A stretch of 64,000 nucleotides of DNA from Podarcis raffonei (GCF_027172205.1 NC_070614.1:36152001-36216000); one strand, 5' to 3'; counted from the stretch's first letter, positions 50,141 to 62,231 are shown. Program-made: numbers and translations. Notes: a model not told the origin generated them from the letters alone.

Positions 50141-50879
50141 GGGGCTCCTGCACCTTTGTGTAGAAGCTCCCTCTTCTGAAATCCCCTCTGCTACACATAA
50201 CACTTAAAGGGGCAGGAGCCCTGTCCTCTTTTTCACATCAGCACCGTACTGCTATCTTTCACCCCAACCAACTTTCCTATCCCTGGAACGGAGCCCCTGA
50301 GAATTTTTAGTCTTTCAATGTGATTTTGTTTAAAATAGACCCCCCCCACAGCACTGCAGTAGATGAAACAACTGTGCACACCTACTTTCTACCCCTAGCT
50401 GCTCCCTCATCCCTGCTGCTAAATTTTCACTCTGAACAAACTTATTCACCCTGCTTTGAGAATGGAGAGATCAGAATGTGGGGCTGTGGTTATGGACAGG
50501 AGACCTGGGAACAGGGGAGAAGAGGCCCTGTAAATGAACTGATTGAATAAACATTTCTCTTCTGAATTTGCTCGTCTCTCTAGTGTTGATGTCTTTGATC
50601 AGCACAGGTCCAGGGGAGATGGGGCTCAGAATCTACAGAGGGAGGTTCTACCAGGCTGTTTCCATTTTGGGGGGTGGGATTCAGTCACAGCCCAGTCACA
50701 ACATAAGTCAATTTGGGGAAATAGGAGCTAACAGGATCTGCACAGGAGTGTCAGACCTAATTATCTCCAGCAGGTCTTGCCCCTGCGAAGCTGATGCTGA
50801 GACTGCTGGCTCGCTTCTGCCAGAACAGGATTTTCGTTACCGGCCCTTTAACAGCAGCCTGACATGCTAAACTAGAGGG
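50141..50879. other. intergenic, no gene seen
   Basis: Only an AATAAA at 50546-50551 stands out. It could be a distal poly(A) signal of the galanin-family gene 1.7 kb upstream, but nothing nearer or stronger was found to test this against. Confidence 0.3.
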
Positions 50880-51060
50880 AAGGAGATGAGCTCTGCGGTC
50901 AGGACATCTGCACTGCATGCAGAAGGCCCAGCGCTCATTCCTAGCACTTCTAGGCAGGGCTGGGAGAGATCCCTACATGAAACCTGGAGAGCCATCGCCA
51001 GTCAGCCAGCTAAATGAACCAGCGGTCTGACTTGGCGTAACACAGCTTTTTCTATCCCTA
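50880..51060 (+). mobile_element. tRNA-derived SINE, copy 4
   Basis: CATCTGCACTGCATGCAGAA, then CCTGGAGAGCCATCGCCAGT and CAGCGGTCTGACTTGGCGTA follow the same order as copies 1 and 2. Confidence 0.6.
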
Positions 51061-51179
51061 AAAAAAGAACTGAGGCGAAACTTTTCGTGGTAAGGAGCGA
51101 AACAGGATCCCCTGCTAATGTGCCGCAGATCGAATGGCTGCAAAGGGGGCAGCTGCAGTTGTGGGTTCGTGAGAAGGCT

Positions 51180-51300
51180 AAGAGCTCGGATAGATCTGAC
51201 CAAAGGTTTATCTAGTCTGCCAGCCTGTCCTGTGTGCATCGAGAAACCAGGTGCCCACAAGCAACAGAGGAAATAGTCCTGCTGTTCTTCCACAGGTTCT
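51180..51300 (-). repeat. CR1-like LINE fragment
   Basis: TATCTAGTCTGCCAGCCTGT and CCAGGTGCCCACAAGCAACA match the order of the 31005 and 45165 copies. Confidence 0.45.
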
Positions 51301-53074
51301 GAGCAGCTTACTGCTTCTGAGTCTGTCTGTGTTGGGCTGGATACTGCCATTTCTGAATCTTTAACAACCCCTGATGCAGGTAGCCATTTAGATGGGCTTC
51401 ACTGCCACCATTCCTGCTCTTTTGAGATGCGGGTGGCTGGAGCTGTTGGTCTGCAGGGTGCCAGAGAGCTTTGCCCTTCGTGCTTTTGTTTTCAGCGCTT
51501 CGTATCATAGCTAGCTGAAACCATGGGGAGGGGGGAGTCATTAGGTGATTTGGCACAAGGGGTTGCCAGTAAACTAATGCCCAGCTCTGTTCCCTGAAAC
51601 ATCTGAATCAGGAGAGGCTGTGCACGCCCTAAACGGGTACCTGAATGCAGGCTAGTTAACTGGAGCTGAAGACAATGTACATGGTTCCTCTTCCTCATCA
51701 TTTTATCCTCACAACTACTCCGTGTGGTAGGTTAGGCTGAGAGTGAGTGACTGGCTGGCCTGAGGTGATTCAGGGAGCGCTGTGGCTTAGTGAGGATTTG
51801 AACCCTGGTCTCCCAGGTCTTAGCCCAATGCTCTAACCATTGCACCACCCTGCCCCAGACATAGTACTACCCTTCTGTCTGGCTTGGAAGCTGCAGCTAG
51901 TATAAAATTTAGCTACTAGGATGCTCAGGCGGACACCCAGCTTTACACATATCACAGTGGCGTTGAAAACTCTGTAGACTGCTGAGCCAAGTTCAGTGTT
52001 TTGCTGCCCTAAAAAACTTGGGAACAGGATACCTAATACCAGAACACACCGATTTTTAATATATTGAGGAGATCCTGCTGGACAGTCCACAACCTGTGGA
52101 TTTTCACTTTTTGATAATGGAGAAGTGGGCCTTCTTGGGCCTTTTAGATTCCCTCCCTTAAGCACTGCTTTTTTTCTAAAAATAATGTTTAGGGGTACTC
52201 TCATTTTCCTATTCATTTTAAAATACGGACCCCCTCAATGAGGCCAAACTTAGATTCACAAAATGTTTAGGGGTATGCGTCCCCCTGCGTCTCCCCAGAA
52301 AAAAATATCACTGCCCTTACGTGATTCATGAAGTGGACACAGAAAATGATAACCGCCTGGACTGAGACTTTTTAATTTTTAGTTTGCCATTTTACACATT
52401 GCTCTGTTTCATATAGTTTTGTTGTTTTTACTTAGCTTTTAGGAAATTCTGTTGAATGCAACTGTTTGCACTTTTGGTATACATAAAAATATTAGAGGAG
52501 GAATAATTTTTTTAATAAATAACTTGCGAACCCTTTCCCTGGAGAAACCTCATTGTACTGTTCATTCCCACCCCCAACAGAGGAAATACAAAACAAGACA
52601 AACTAAATCTCATATTTTATTAGAACAGGAAAAATAAAACAGCCAAATGGAGACTGCGAGATACAAGCACAGAGGCCTTCCTAAACTTCTCTGTATCCTT
52701 CCAATTTCAGTACAGATGTTGTTGAAGTGAACATAAGTGGAGAGAGTGTGAAACAGATGTTCAGCAAAGGGCAGAGGCAACGCTCTCGGTGACCTTCCTG
52801 TGACTTTCCTTCTCCCACAACTCTGGCCAACTGGCAACGCAAAGTGACCATCTTTTCTAAGAAACCAAGCGCAACTGCTGTCTCAAACAGCCTTTAGTGA
52901 GGCTCATGCAGTAATAAATCCACCTGCTACGCGGTCTCAAGACAGACTTGCTATTTGTTGCTCACAGGACAGGACGAGACCAAAGTGGGTGGAATTTGCA
53001 GGGAAGCAGATTTTGGCAGAACATTAGACCCTTCTCAACTGTAAAATGTGTTTTGTATGTGGGGTGGTCTGCCT
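51301..53074. other. intergenic, no gene seen
   Basis: I find no exon-like or conserved signal. A tRNA-like phrase GGATTTGAACCCTGGTCTCC near 51793 suggests another decayed SINE (about 51715-51855). Confidence 0.35.
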
Positions 53075-53345
53075 TAGGAGTTAGTGGGCTCTCCTAAACT
53101 GCAGGTGTTTTAAGAAGAGGCTGGATGGCTGTCAGCCAGGAATGGCGTAATTCAGAGATGGGGAACCTTTGACTGCCGCTCCCATCATCCCTGTCTCTTG
53201 GTTGCATTGACTCCAGCTGATGGAAGATGGAGTCTATCAGAATCTCTGGAGGGCCAGAGTTTCCCCTTTCCTGCTGTAGTTGCAAGTTTCATGCCCTGAG
53301 CAAGGGTGGACGAGACGACCTCTAAGGACCCATCCAGCTCTAAAT
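53075..53345 (+). repeat. CR1-like LINE fragment with a nested foldback element
   Basis: CR1 phrases flank the region on both sides (GAAGAGGCTGGATGGCTGTC at left, GGACGAGACGACCTCTAAGG at right). Between them, about 53150-53268, lies a hAT-like foldback (AGAGATGGGGAACC ... GGAGGGCCAGAGTTTCCCC). Confidence 0.55.
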
Positions 53346-54261
53346 TATCTTATTCAACCTGATTCTCTTTTTCTTCAAGGGTTTTTACTGCAACAGACCT
53401 TCTACATTTCACCACCTAAGGGCTGAAGGAGAAAATCCATTATTGGCTCCCCAAGTATTTCCCCCCGCTTCACTTTAAATCAGCTACAGGTCCACTGTGA
53501 AACAGTGATGTTATGGAGGCAAGGCTTAATCGTTTCCAATGAACCGTTTCCCCAATCTAAATCAAACGCACCTGCTGCTATTAGACCTGCAAATGTGGGG
53601 CAGGCAGGGAAGATGCAGCTACCTGCATTTTCACCCACTGTGGACCTAATAGCAGCTCAAAGAGGAGGCATTTAGAGGGGGAAATGACACAACCCCACTG
53701 TGTTTTAAGCCAGTTATGTGAGCACAGCCACAGTCTACCCAGCACACACAGCTTTGTACAAACAAATGAGGATGAATGTTGAATAAATATATCATCTGGA
53801 GGAGCCTAGCAGTGATTATGGGGGCTGGTATCCTACAGGGTCACTGACTAGCCATCCCAACTGCAGGGGTGAAAGAGATTTCGCCTGGCTCTCAGCTAGG
53901 GATAAATTGCTGAGCAACTCAACCATGGAAGTGTTTTGGGTACGTCCGAGTTCCCTGGCATCAGGAGCTACGCTGGAGCACAAGCAGTAAAAAGCCTTTT
54001 AGGGTGGAGGGGTGGTAAAATGCTGCTGCCAGACTTCCAATGGCCTATTCCTGTTCTAAATGGTCAGTTGATACACCGCCCACCTCAGAGTGCAGGAAGA
54101 CCAGAACCAGAAACCTTATTGTCAGTTAACTCTTGTTTGGTATTGTTTTGTATTTATGTACTTAAACCTAGATTGGTGTGTGTGTAAAATTTATTCTGTG
54201 TTTGTCTAATGATTCATTTTTGCCATTTTTGAATTTACTGACATGCTCTGTATTCCGTATA

Positions 54262-54498
54262 TGGGCAAACCTCGGTTCCCAAATGCCTCCGTTTTGGAAC
54301 GTTTCAGCTTCCAAATACTGAAAACCCAGAAGTAACTGCTCTGGTTTTGAAAAACGATTTTCAGAAGCTGAACGACTTCCGAGCCACATTTTTCTCCCCC
54401 CCCCCCCATTTACTTTGCGGCCTGCCCATTGATCCTTGGTTTTCGAACTTTTCGGAAGCTTCCAGAATGGATTGAGTTCGAAAACCGAGGTTCCGCTG
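54262..54498. mobile_element. pogo/Tigger-like MITE, copy 6 (diverged)
   Basis: ATGGGCAAACCTCGGTTCCC and AACCGAGGTTCCGCTG are diverged inverted ends, with TA at the right. It may lie in the PTH2 3'UTR if the AATAAA at 54195-54190 (minus strand) is the poly(A) site. Confidence 0.6.
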
Positions 54499-54674
54499 TA
54501 GTCGTTTTGCTTTGGGCCCCGTTCCTTGTGGAAAAACAGCACGTAAGTAAACTCAGTCACTCAAGCAATGCCCTGGATTCGGTTCTGAGAGAGGCGATAT
54601 GCAGCTGGGTTGACCCTTCTTGCACCTCGCATCTCCGTGCCCGCTCTACCTCCTGCCAATTCCCCCACTTCCTC

Positions 54675-56590
54675 CTACTCAGAGTTCACCACCAAAAGCT
54701 TTTGCATGTAGGAGTTGAGCCATTTCTGCCTCTCCATGGCTGTCAGCATCTTGCTTTTCTCCCTGAAGGCGGCATCATCCGCTAGCACAATACTTCGCTT
54801 CCCGCCCCAGCCTGGAACCCAGCTGGCTTGGTACAGCGCCACCTTCTGGCCCCTAGGAGACGGAGCTTCCTGTCTCGTTGTGCCCCACAGGCGGGACTTC
54901 CTGTTTCGCCCTTCATCTTCATTGTCCTCAGCCCAGGGGGCGCTGACATCTGAGGACATCCACTTGAGCATCCAGTCATGCAAGGTAGTGGATGGGATGC
55001 GGAGGCTCCAGGGAACAGGGGCTCCTTTGAGGTCAACACTGCCCCCTGGTGGAGGATACTGGGACACTTCACGTCTCCAGAGCCTGCTGGGAGAGAAAGT
55101 ATAGGAAACCTGAGTTCTCCAGAGGAGGGATCAAGTAGATTGGAACCGAGGAGGGACCCAATATTGCCTTCTGAAGGAAGCACAGCACAAGTACAGATCC
55201 CCCTAAGGTCTTGCCCACACAATATGCAATCTCCAGAAAGCCACCCGTGTTAACCTGTTGCAGCAAAAACAAGCCTTTGGGCGCCTTAATAAAGACTAAA
55301 TATATTTATAAAGATTTAGGCTGTGTATACAGAATACATTTACAGCGCACCCACCCAAAGAGTCCCGGCAGCTGCAGTTCATCCCTCACACAGCTACAAT
55401 TCCCAGCACCCTTCACAAACTACAGTTCTCTGACGAGAGGGGAGTTGGGTGCTTTTAACTCCTGCTGCCCCTGACCATTGGCCCTGCTGGCTGGTGCTGA
55501 AGGGAACTGCATTGCTTCAAATGTGAGTTCTGCGGGTCCCCCAACCCTGCGCTAGGAATTTTATATAACCTGGCAGCTGTTAGTTGGTGGAAATAATGGA
55601 AGCTTAATTAATAGGCAAGAAGTGGAGTAAGAAACCATAGTCTCAAGCCTGCTGGAAGACACTAGAGGCACCTCCACCAGTACGGTCCCTTGAGGGGAGA
55701 GCTCAGATTCTGGGGGGGGTGTGTGTGTTGCTGGCTCAGTGTCTGCCTTCAGCATTCTGTCCCTGCCAGGCAGATGCCTCCGGGGTGCTCTCAAGAGAGG
55801 CAAGGAGAGGACAGGCATTCCCTGCTATTAATTCCCTGTTCTGTTCAACTGTTCAATTAGATCATGGATAGGCAACCTAAGGCCCGGGGGCCGGATCCGG
55901 CCCAATTGCCTTCTAAATCCGGCCCGCGGACGGTCCGGGAACTAGCGTATTTTTACCTGAGTAGAATGTGCCCTTTTACTTAAAATGCATCTCTGGGTTA
56001 TTTGTGGGGCATAGGAATTTGTTCATTCCCCCCAAAAAATATAGTCCGGCCCCCTACAAGGTCCGAAGGACAGTGGACCGGCCCCCTGCTGAAAAAGTTT
56101 GCTGACCCCTGAATTAGACATTTGATAGACTTTGGGCCTCTCCAGACATCTGTTTCATGGTGCATTCTCACTGAAGTACTCACAAGGCAATAAGGTTGGC
56201 TATGCACCAACAATTCAAAGTGTTGGTGTTGACCTTTAAAGCCCTAAACGGCCTCGGCCCAGTATACCTGAAGAAGCATCTCCACCCCCATCGTTCAGCC
56301 CGGACACTGAGATCCAGCGCCGAGGGCCTTCTGGCGGTTCCCTCCTTGCGAGAATTGAGGTTACAGGGAACCAGATAGAGGGCCTTCTCGGTAGTGGGGC
56401 CCGCCCTGTGGAACGCCCTCCCATCAGATGTCAAAGAGATAAACAACTACCTGACTTTGAGAAGACATCTTAAGGCAGCCCTGTTCAGGGAAGTTTTTAA
56501 TGTATGACATATTAGTATATTTTTGGTATTTGTGGAAGCCGCCCAGAGTGGCTGGGGAAACCCAGCCAGATGGGCAGGGTACAAATAATA

Positions 56591-56635
<45 letters not shown>

Positions 56636-58465
56636 GCTTTCCATTCAGTTTATGCCTGTAAAAGTTTTGGGGTGGTCATATACTGCTTTGTCTACAATCA
56701 GTAATAATCCCATAACCAGTTGCTGGGATCCCATAACTTTCTTTACCCAAAAGTTCTGGTTTATTTTTGTCCTGCTTTTGTCATGCCCCTCTGAAAAGCA
56801 ATAATGTCGTAGCATTGAGAAAGCGTCGCTGAATGACAAATAAAGCGTGAAGAATAAACCCACTACTGACACATCATGATTGTGTCAGGAACATGTTGCA
56901 GAATACACCTGCAATAAAACACCAGTCTGAATAAAACACCAGTCTGTGCCTTTTTCAGCTCTCTTCTTCAAAACTGTCATTTCCTCCATTACTTATGTCC
57001 AGGCTGTGAGTTTCATCGTTTATTTGGACAAAAAAAAGTACTGCCTCTGCAGAAGAGGGAGCTATTGTGGTCTCAAGGAAACTGCAAAGTTTGCACAAGT
57101 CTGAAAACTACTTTAAGGGGGGAACAGACCTAAGGAGAAGGGAACCTCAAAAACAGCCCAAGGACTGAGCATGCTCAGTTGCTACGAAATTCTGAGAAGC
57201 AGTTGAGGATGGGAAATGAAAATATGGGGTGTTGGTGGTGGAGAAGATGGCCTCGAATCTTGAACAGAAGCACTCCACAAACACTGCAACATTTTGTTGC
57301 AGGCCCCACGTGACTAAGCAATTGGCCATTACATTGGAATCCATGTTGAAGAATTCCATGAGCAAATTATGGACAAAAATGGTGGAGCTAGTCCTTAAAT
57401 CAGTAATAGAATTGTGGATTATTTGAGCACTTCTTCCAGACAACCTGTTTGTTCATCCTGGTTTGTCTGCAGGGAGATTGGACAACCTTGACTATGAACA
57501 TTCTGAGTTCTTTGTGGGTTGGTCACATGGCAGTTGTGTAAAAGGAAGTGCTGCGCCCCCCCCCTTCCCAGTGCATTTTCCTGCCACTTTCCTTACTTGC
57601 AGGGGGTTTGTTGCGGGTATGTGAGTGAATCTCACCTGAAAATAGTGACAGTCTGGAAGAGCCCTAAATCTTTCCAAGTCTAGAACCTCTCATTATAGTT
57701 TGAAACAAAGCCCCTGCTCCATCCATGTTCTGTTTAACCCTTCCCAGCCCAGCCCCTCTTTTTCCTCTCCTGCAACTCCAAACTTCTCCCTTTGCACCTT
57801 CTTGCTGCCTCTTCTCCCCCCGAAAAGGATAAAGAGTCAGTATTAATGTCTTCCCCCCCCAGCCTGGCTTCTTTCGGAAGAGAAAGAAGCAACCAGCAGT
57901 TGAAAAAATGAGAGAGGAGGTTCCCCAAAAGGTGTTCCCCTGATTTATTCCACTGCCTATATTGGGATAGTCAACTTGGTTCCACCAAGATGTTGTCCAA
58001 CTACAACTCCCATCATCGCTGATCATCGCTCACATTGACTGGGGCTGATGGGATGACACTACACTGGCTGCATCTGGACGGCACTGTGTTGGCTGCCCCT
58101 GACCAACACATTCTTAAAAACTATTCGGGGTGAAGAACTTTCTCCTTTCCTTTCCCAATCCCCTTCTCTGCCACATACTCTTTTGCAAGACTTTGGTCAT
58201 GTTACTAAACTTTAAATGCACACACACACCTGCCAACCCTGCCCAATCTTGTCCACTGTAAATCTGGTTCAGATGGAAAATGGCTTGTGTGATCTAGAAT
58301 GACCGATGGAAAAGGTGGTCAGGGAAAAAACCTCACACAAAGAAAAAGCCCTTCAACTTACCTGCCTGAGTTGTGCACCACAGTCCCTGAAGACAGCAGC
58401 AAGCAAGAAGTGAGAATGACTAAGGTGGCCCTGGGACTTTTGCAGGCTCCAAACGCTGCTTCCAT
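54675..58465 (-). CDS. PTH2: PTH2: tuberoinfundibular peptide of 39 residues (TIP39) precursor
   Basis: PTH2 encodes TIP39, a secreted neuropeptide agonist of the PTH2 receptor. Two coding exons lie on the minus strand: 58465-58362 (start, hydrophobic signal segment ATLVILTSCLLLSSG, donor GGCAG|GTAAGT) and 55086-54675 (after the acceptor CTCTCCCAG, stop TAG). The phases match and give 171 aa. The processing site GWGGKR is followed by exactly 39 residues beginning SIVLADDAAFREKSKML and ending NSYMQKLLVVNSE. The human peptide has SLALADDAAFRER and LNSYMHKLLV at the same positions. The precursor is longer than the human one (about 100 aa) because of a proline- and charge-rich propeptide of roughly 95 residues. 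A further intron inside it cannot be excluded. Upstream on the minus strand are a TATA box and a CRE-like site. Confidence 0.9.
55863..56111 (-). mobile_element. hAT element, non-autonomous, in the PTH2 intron
   Basis: On the minus strand it begins CAGGGGTCAGCAAACTTTTT and ends TTGCCTATCCATG. The flanks AATTAGAT (55855-55862) and AATTAGAC (56112-56119) match at 7 of 8 bases. A second copy in opposite orientation lies at 61503. Confidence 0.85.
56196..56640 (+). mobile_element. L2-clade LINE, 3' end of ORF2 and 3'UTR
   Basis: The plus strand reads LTFKALNGLGPVYLKKHL, then VVGPALWNALPSDVKEINNY and LRRHLKAALFREVF, the conserved C-terminus of L2-type reverse transcriptases. After it comes the GCCGCCCAGAGTGGCTGGGG tail and an (ATT)n run at 56593-56634. 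It is a 5'-truncated copy in the PTH2 intron. The other tails at 4610, 44755 and 49205 belong to the same family. Confidence 0.8.
57955..58110. mobile_element. decayed foldback hAT-like element
   Basis: CCAACTACAACTCCCATCAT and GGGGCTGATGGGATGACACT are relics of the foldback family seen at 21767. The edges are not definable. Confidence 0.4.
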
Positions 58466-58672
58466 GGCTCCTGCGGCTAGGAGGGAAAGACAGGGAAAGG
58501 GATTGGTGTGTGAAAAGGGCAACTCCGGCAGGCTCCCACCCCTGGATTCCTTACCTATGTATGTTGGTGACACAGCACAGGGGTTCTTGTATCCCCAGTC
58601 CTCTGTTTCCTGCCTCCAGCAATCTCCCTCTGGTAAATTTATACCCCTCTGCCTCTGCTTGTGACATCAGCA
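58466..58672 (-). promoter_or_regulatory. PTH2: PTH2 promoter with TATA box and CRE-like site
   Basis: On the minus strand TATAAA lies at 58643-58638, and a CRE-like TGATGTCA at 58669-58662 is about 20 bases further upstream. The start codon is about 175 bases downstream of the TATA box. The pair resembles the promoter plan of the neighbouring galanin-family gene. Confidence 0.6.
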
Positions 58673-58842
58673 CAGAGGGCAAGTGGAGGCGTCAGGGGTC
58701 CAGATCAATGGGAAGGCTGGACGATGCTTTGAGGCGGGAAAAGATGGAATGGATCGGATTGGAATGGGTTGCTCCTGGGTCACTCTAATAAAAGAAAATA
58801 ATGAGGCACAGCAAGGAATGTGGTCAGAATATGGACTGTGGA

Positions 58843-59070
58843 GGGGGAAATATGAGATAGGAGAGTAATTGTGTGTGAGAGAGAGAGAGACAGAGAGAGG
58901 GTTTTTAAAAGTGTGACTGAGAGAAATAAATGATGGGTGATTAAAGATGATGGAACTAAACAGAAGGATGGAAAAGTATTGTGGGGGATAGTGGGGAGAC
59001 TTTGGTGAGAACACATTGATGTTAAAAGTCCATAGGCACTGTGGAGGGGAAAATAAGAGATAGGAGAGTA

Positions 59071-59143
<73 letters not shown>

Positions 59144-59275
59144 TTTTTAAAGTGTGACTGAGAGAAATAAAGGACGGGTGATTAAAGATGATGGAACTAA
59201 ACAGAAGGATGGAAAAGTATTGTGGGGGATAGTGGGGAGACTTTGGTGAGAACACATTGATGTTAAAAGTCCATA
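58843..59275. repeat. tandem duplication of about 190-240 bp containing (GT)n(GA)n
   Basis: Unit 1 (about 58843-59030) and unit 2 (about 59039-59275) share long identical stretches, for example GAGATAGGAGAGTAATTGTG, GATGGAACTAAACAGAAGGA and ACATTGATGTTAAAAGTCCA. The units differ mainly in the length of the GT/GA microsatellite, which has expanded in unit 2 (59077-59140). Confidence 0.9.
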
Positions 59276-59299
59276 GGCACAGACAGAGTGGAATTTTTA

Positions 59300-61170
59300 G
59301 TGCAAAAAAATTGCAGGTTTAATATGCATTTGTGATGTGTTTGTGGAGGGGGGGGGGGCCTCATCCACACTTCCCTTTGCCTGCAATTTCTTCCATTTGG
59401 TCCGGGACTTCTATGCACAGGTTCAAGAGGTTTTCTTTTGTCCCGCTGAAAACCTTTTGAACTTGTGCCTAGAAGTCAAGGAGCAAACGGAAGTGTGTGT
59501 ATATGGAGATGATGTGAATGTTAACAAGACGGGGAAATTAGGCTGCTTGTGTTCTTCTCATTATCAGAGCCATCTCTATCGGATCCCCTTGACCCCACTT
59601 GGAAGGTCTCATTCAGCACCACCGCTAATGAAACCTGCTCCCACACTATGACGTGACTCACCGCTTGGTTGTCGATGGAGGGTGGGCGGCTGGGTGGTCT
59701 CACTTCCCTCCGGGCCTCATTAACACGAGGCTCACTAATAGGCACACAAACAAGTTGTAGTTGATGTGACTGAGGGTAGGGCAAGGAGACGGGCCACTCC
59801 GTTGGGCGGTGGAAGAAGTGCATCCTGGGTCACAGCAACTCTTGAGAAGGGACTGTGCATCAAACTCAACGTGGAGCCTGGCAGGCATGAGCCAAACATG
59901 GCCTTTGGTATTCGTCATTAGATCCACCATTTCCATGGTGTTTGCAAGAGGCAGTAGTGCTGCTGTGATACACACACACCTCACAAGTGTCCCGGAAAAA
60001 CTGGGACATCCCATTTTTTCTTGCGAGAGAATGGCAGCCATTTTGCATGCCGTGATCTTGCATAATTTCGTGCTGTAATTTCCCTTGGAAAAAAATGCTT
60101 TTTTCAGGGTCGCAATCTTGCGTGGCACCAGAAAACACATGCTTTTGGGTTCTGTGCCTGAAAAAAGCATTTGGGGGCGGTTTGCAGTGTGAAATCGTGC
60201 AGTGATCACATGGTCACTGTCCTCTTGTGACAAAAAATGGGGAGATGGCGTCCCAGTTTTTGCTGTTTGGATGTTGGAGGGTATGTACATACTCATTGAG
60301 GTCTGTTCCACCAGCCTGGTTGAAAGCAATTGTTGTTTGGGGTTCCTCTTCTAGGACTGTCTCCATCACCCGCAATTCTACTTGGCTGTGTCTGAGGGAG
60401 AGGAAAGACCTACTTCATCTGTCAGGCTAGATGAAGCCTTCTCCAGAAGTGTCCTCTCAAAGGGCATTCCACCTGGCTTCCCCATATGGGCCTAGCTGAA
60501 ACCAACTACCATTTGGCTTCTCCTCTCCCAAAATAGCTTCCATCAGCAGCCATCCAACCGGGATTGTTTAATAACAGGCTACCAGAAGAAAAGGAGAAGG
60601 AAGATGGACACACCATGCTTCTAAAGCACCTGACTTCCCCCAAATAATCCTAGGTACCTCAGTTTACCCTTCACAAAGCTGCAATTGCCAGAACCCTTAA
60701 CAAACCAAAGTTCCCAGGATTCTTTGTATAGTAAAAGAGCAGGGCCTAAAATGGAAAAGTTCTTCCCACCAAGAAGAACTTCGATTTTAGCAGGCCTGCT
60801 GAATTGCCAGACTGGAAGCAGCAGTTCTATATTCCCAAAACTGAAGAGATCCAGCTATGCTCCTCAATTTATGCCATGGGCCCACAAGCAGAACCCATAT
60901 TTCAATCCTTTGCATTTGCTGTGGAAAGAGGCAGGACTTTCTGGTTCTGAGGGAATACAGGGTCTAATAACAAAAGCTTAATTCACGGCTGCTACGGCTG
61001 CTGCTTCCTATCTACAAATATCTAGATATCTTGATATGAGGTATATCTGGAGCAGGCTGCTGAGAGGATGGGATCATACATTTAAAAGGACCTGGTGGAT
61101 TAAGAGAGAAGAAGGTGTGGGAAGAGCAGACTCTGGGTTTTGTCAGTGAATATCTTAATCAGACATTCAG
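59300..61170. other. intergenic, decayed DNA-element sequence, no gene seen
   Basis: 59362-59497 is a relative of the element at 39561. About 59990-60290 carries ends like the 44575 MITE (GTCCCGGAAAAACTGGGACA, GATGTTGGAGGGTATGTA). A long open frame on the minus strand spans these elements and is not a gene. Confidence 0.45.
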
Positions 61171-61502
61171 ATGCCGACTTTGCTGGAGGGAACACAGCGA
61201 GGCGTTCTCGTCGCTGAAGTTATCAATAGCGCCTCAGCTGCCAGCACTGACCCCAATGCGGCTAATTGGGCGTCGGGATCAGAGACGCAGAGGCAGATGC
61301 TCAATTGCTTTCGTAAATTAACGGAGCCGGGCTCCCACCCCCACCCCCGGGTGCACAGGCCTCTCAGGATGTGCGGGCTTCTCAGACGTAGCCAGCGCTC
61401 TCAGAGGTGGCACTTGACTTTCATCCCAACACAGACACACACACACACACACAGAAAGAAAGACATGGAAGTCTCAGCCTGTAGAGATAAGGGAGTCTAA
61501 AC

Positions 61503-61758
61503 CAGGGGTCAGCAGACCTTTTCAGCAGGGGGCCGGTCCACTGTCCCTCAGACCTTGTGGGGCGCCAGACTATATTGTGAAGAAGAAGGAAAAAAAGAAT
61601 GAATTCCTATGCCCCACAAATAACCCAGAGATGCATTTTAAATAAAAGCACACATTCTACTCATGTAAAAACACGCTGATTCCCGGACCATCTGCGGGCC
61701 AAATTTAGAAGGCGATTGGGCTGGATCCAGCCCCCGGGCCTTAGTTTGCCTACCCATG
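61503..61758 (+). mobile_element. hAT element, non-autonomous, intact ends
   Basis: CAGGGGTCAGCAGACCTTTT to TTTGCCTACCCATG, 256 bp, is flanked by a perfect 8-bp duplication GTCTAAAC (61495-61502 and 61759-61766). It is inverted relative to the copy at 55863. Confidence 0.92.
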
Positions 61759-62002
61759 GTCTAAACATTCCAATATAAAAGCAACACAGGCCTTTCACAG
61801 ATGTGAAGCAGATGCTGGCAACTAGATTGGTGTGTATTTTGCACACGAGAGATGTTCGCCTGAACTGGAGAAGGGTTCAGTCATGGGCAGGGAGATTGTC
61901 CATGCAATGCCCTGAGGTGGGGGTGAAGTGGGCTTTTTATTTTGCTGCCTGACTGAGGCAAAAGAGCCAATGCCCACCCCACAAGTCAGGCTATGGTGGT
62001 TA

Positions 62003-62231
62003 CCGTATTTTTCGCACCTAGTTTTTGGAGGAGGAAAACAAGAAAAAAAAAATCTGAATCTCAGAAGCCAGAACAGCAAGAGGGATCGCTGCGCAGTAAA
62101 AGCAGCAATCCCTCTTGCTGTTCTGGCTTTTGGGGCAGCTGCGCAGCCTGCATTCGCGCCATAAGACGCACACACGTTTCCCCTTACTTTTTAGGAGGGA
62201 AAAAGTGAGTCTTATAGAGCAAAAAATACGG
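62003..62231. mobile_element. MITE with CCGTATTTTTCGC ends, copy 3 (internally deleted at left)
   Basis: TA flanks both sides (62001-02, 62232-33). The left end jumps from CCGTATTTTTCGC directly to CACCTAGTTTTTGGAG, skipping the segment present in copy 1. The internal hairpin (AGAAGCCAGAACAGCAAGAG / CTCTTGCTGTTCTGGCTT) is intact. Confidence 0.8.

Noticed and set aside
49840-50179. Open frames of Ile/Tyr/Ser and Leu/Ser repeats
   Set aside because: They are translations of the compound microsatellite.
59700-60329. 209-codon open frame on the minus strand
   Set aside because: It runs across pieces of DNA elements (ends like the 44575 MITE) and has no recognisable domain.
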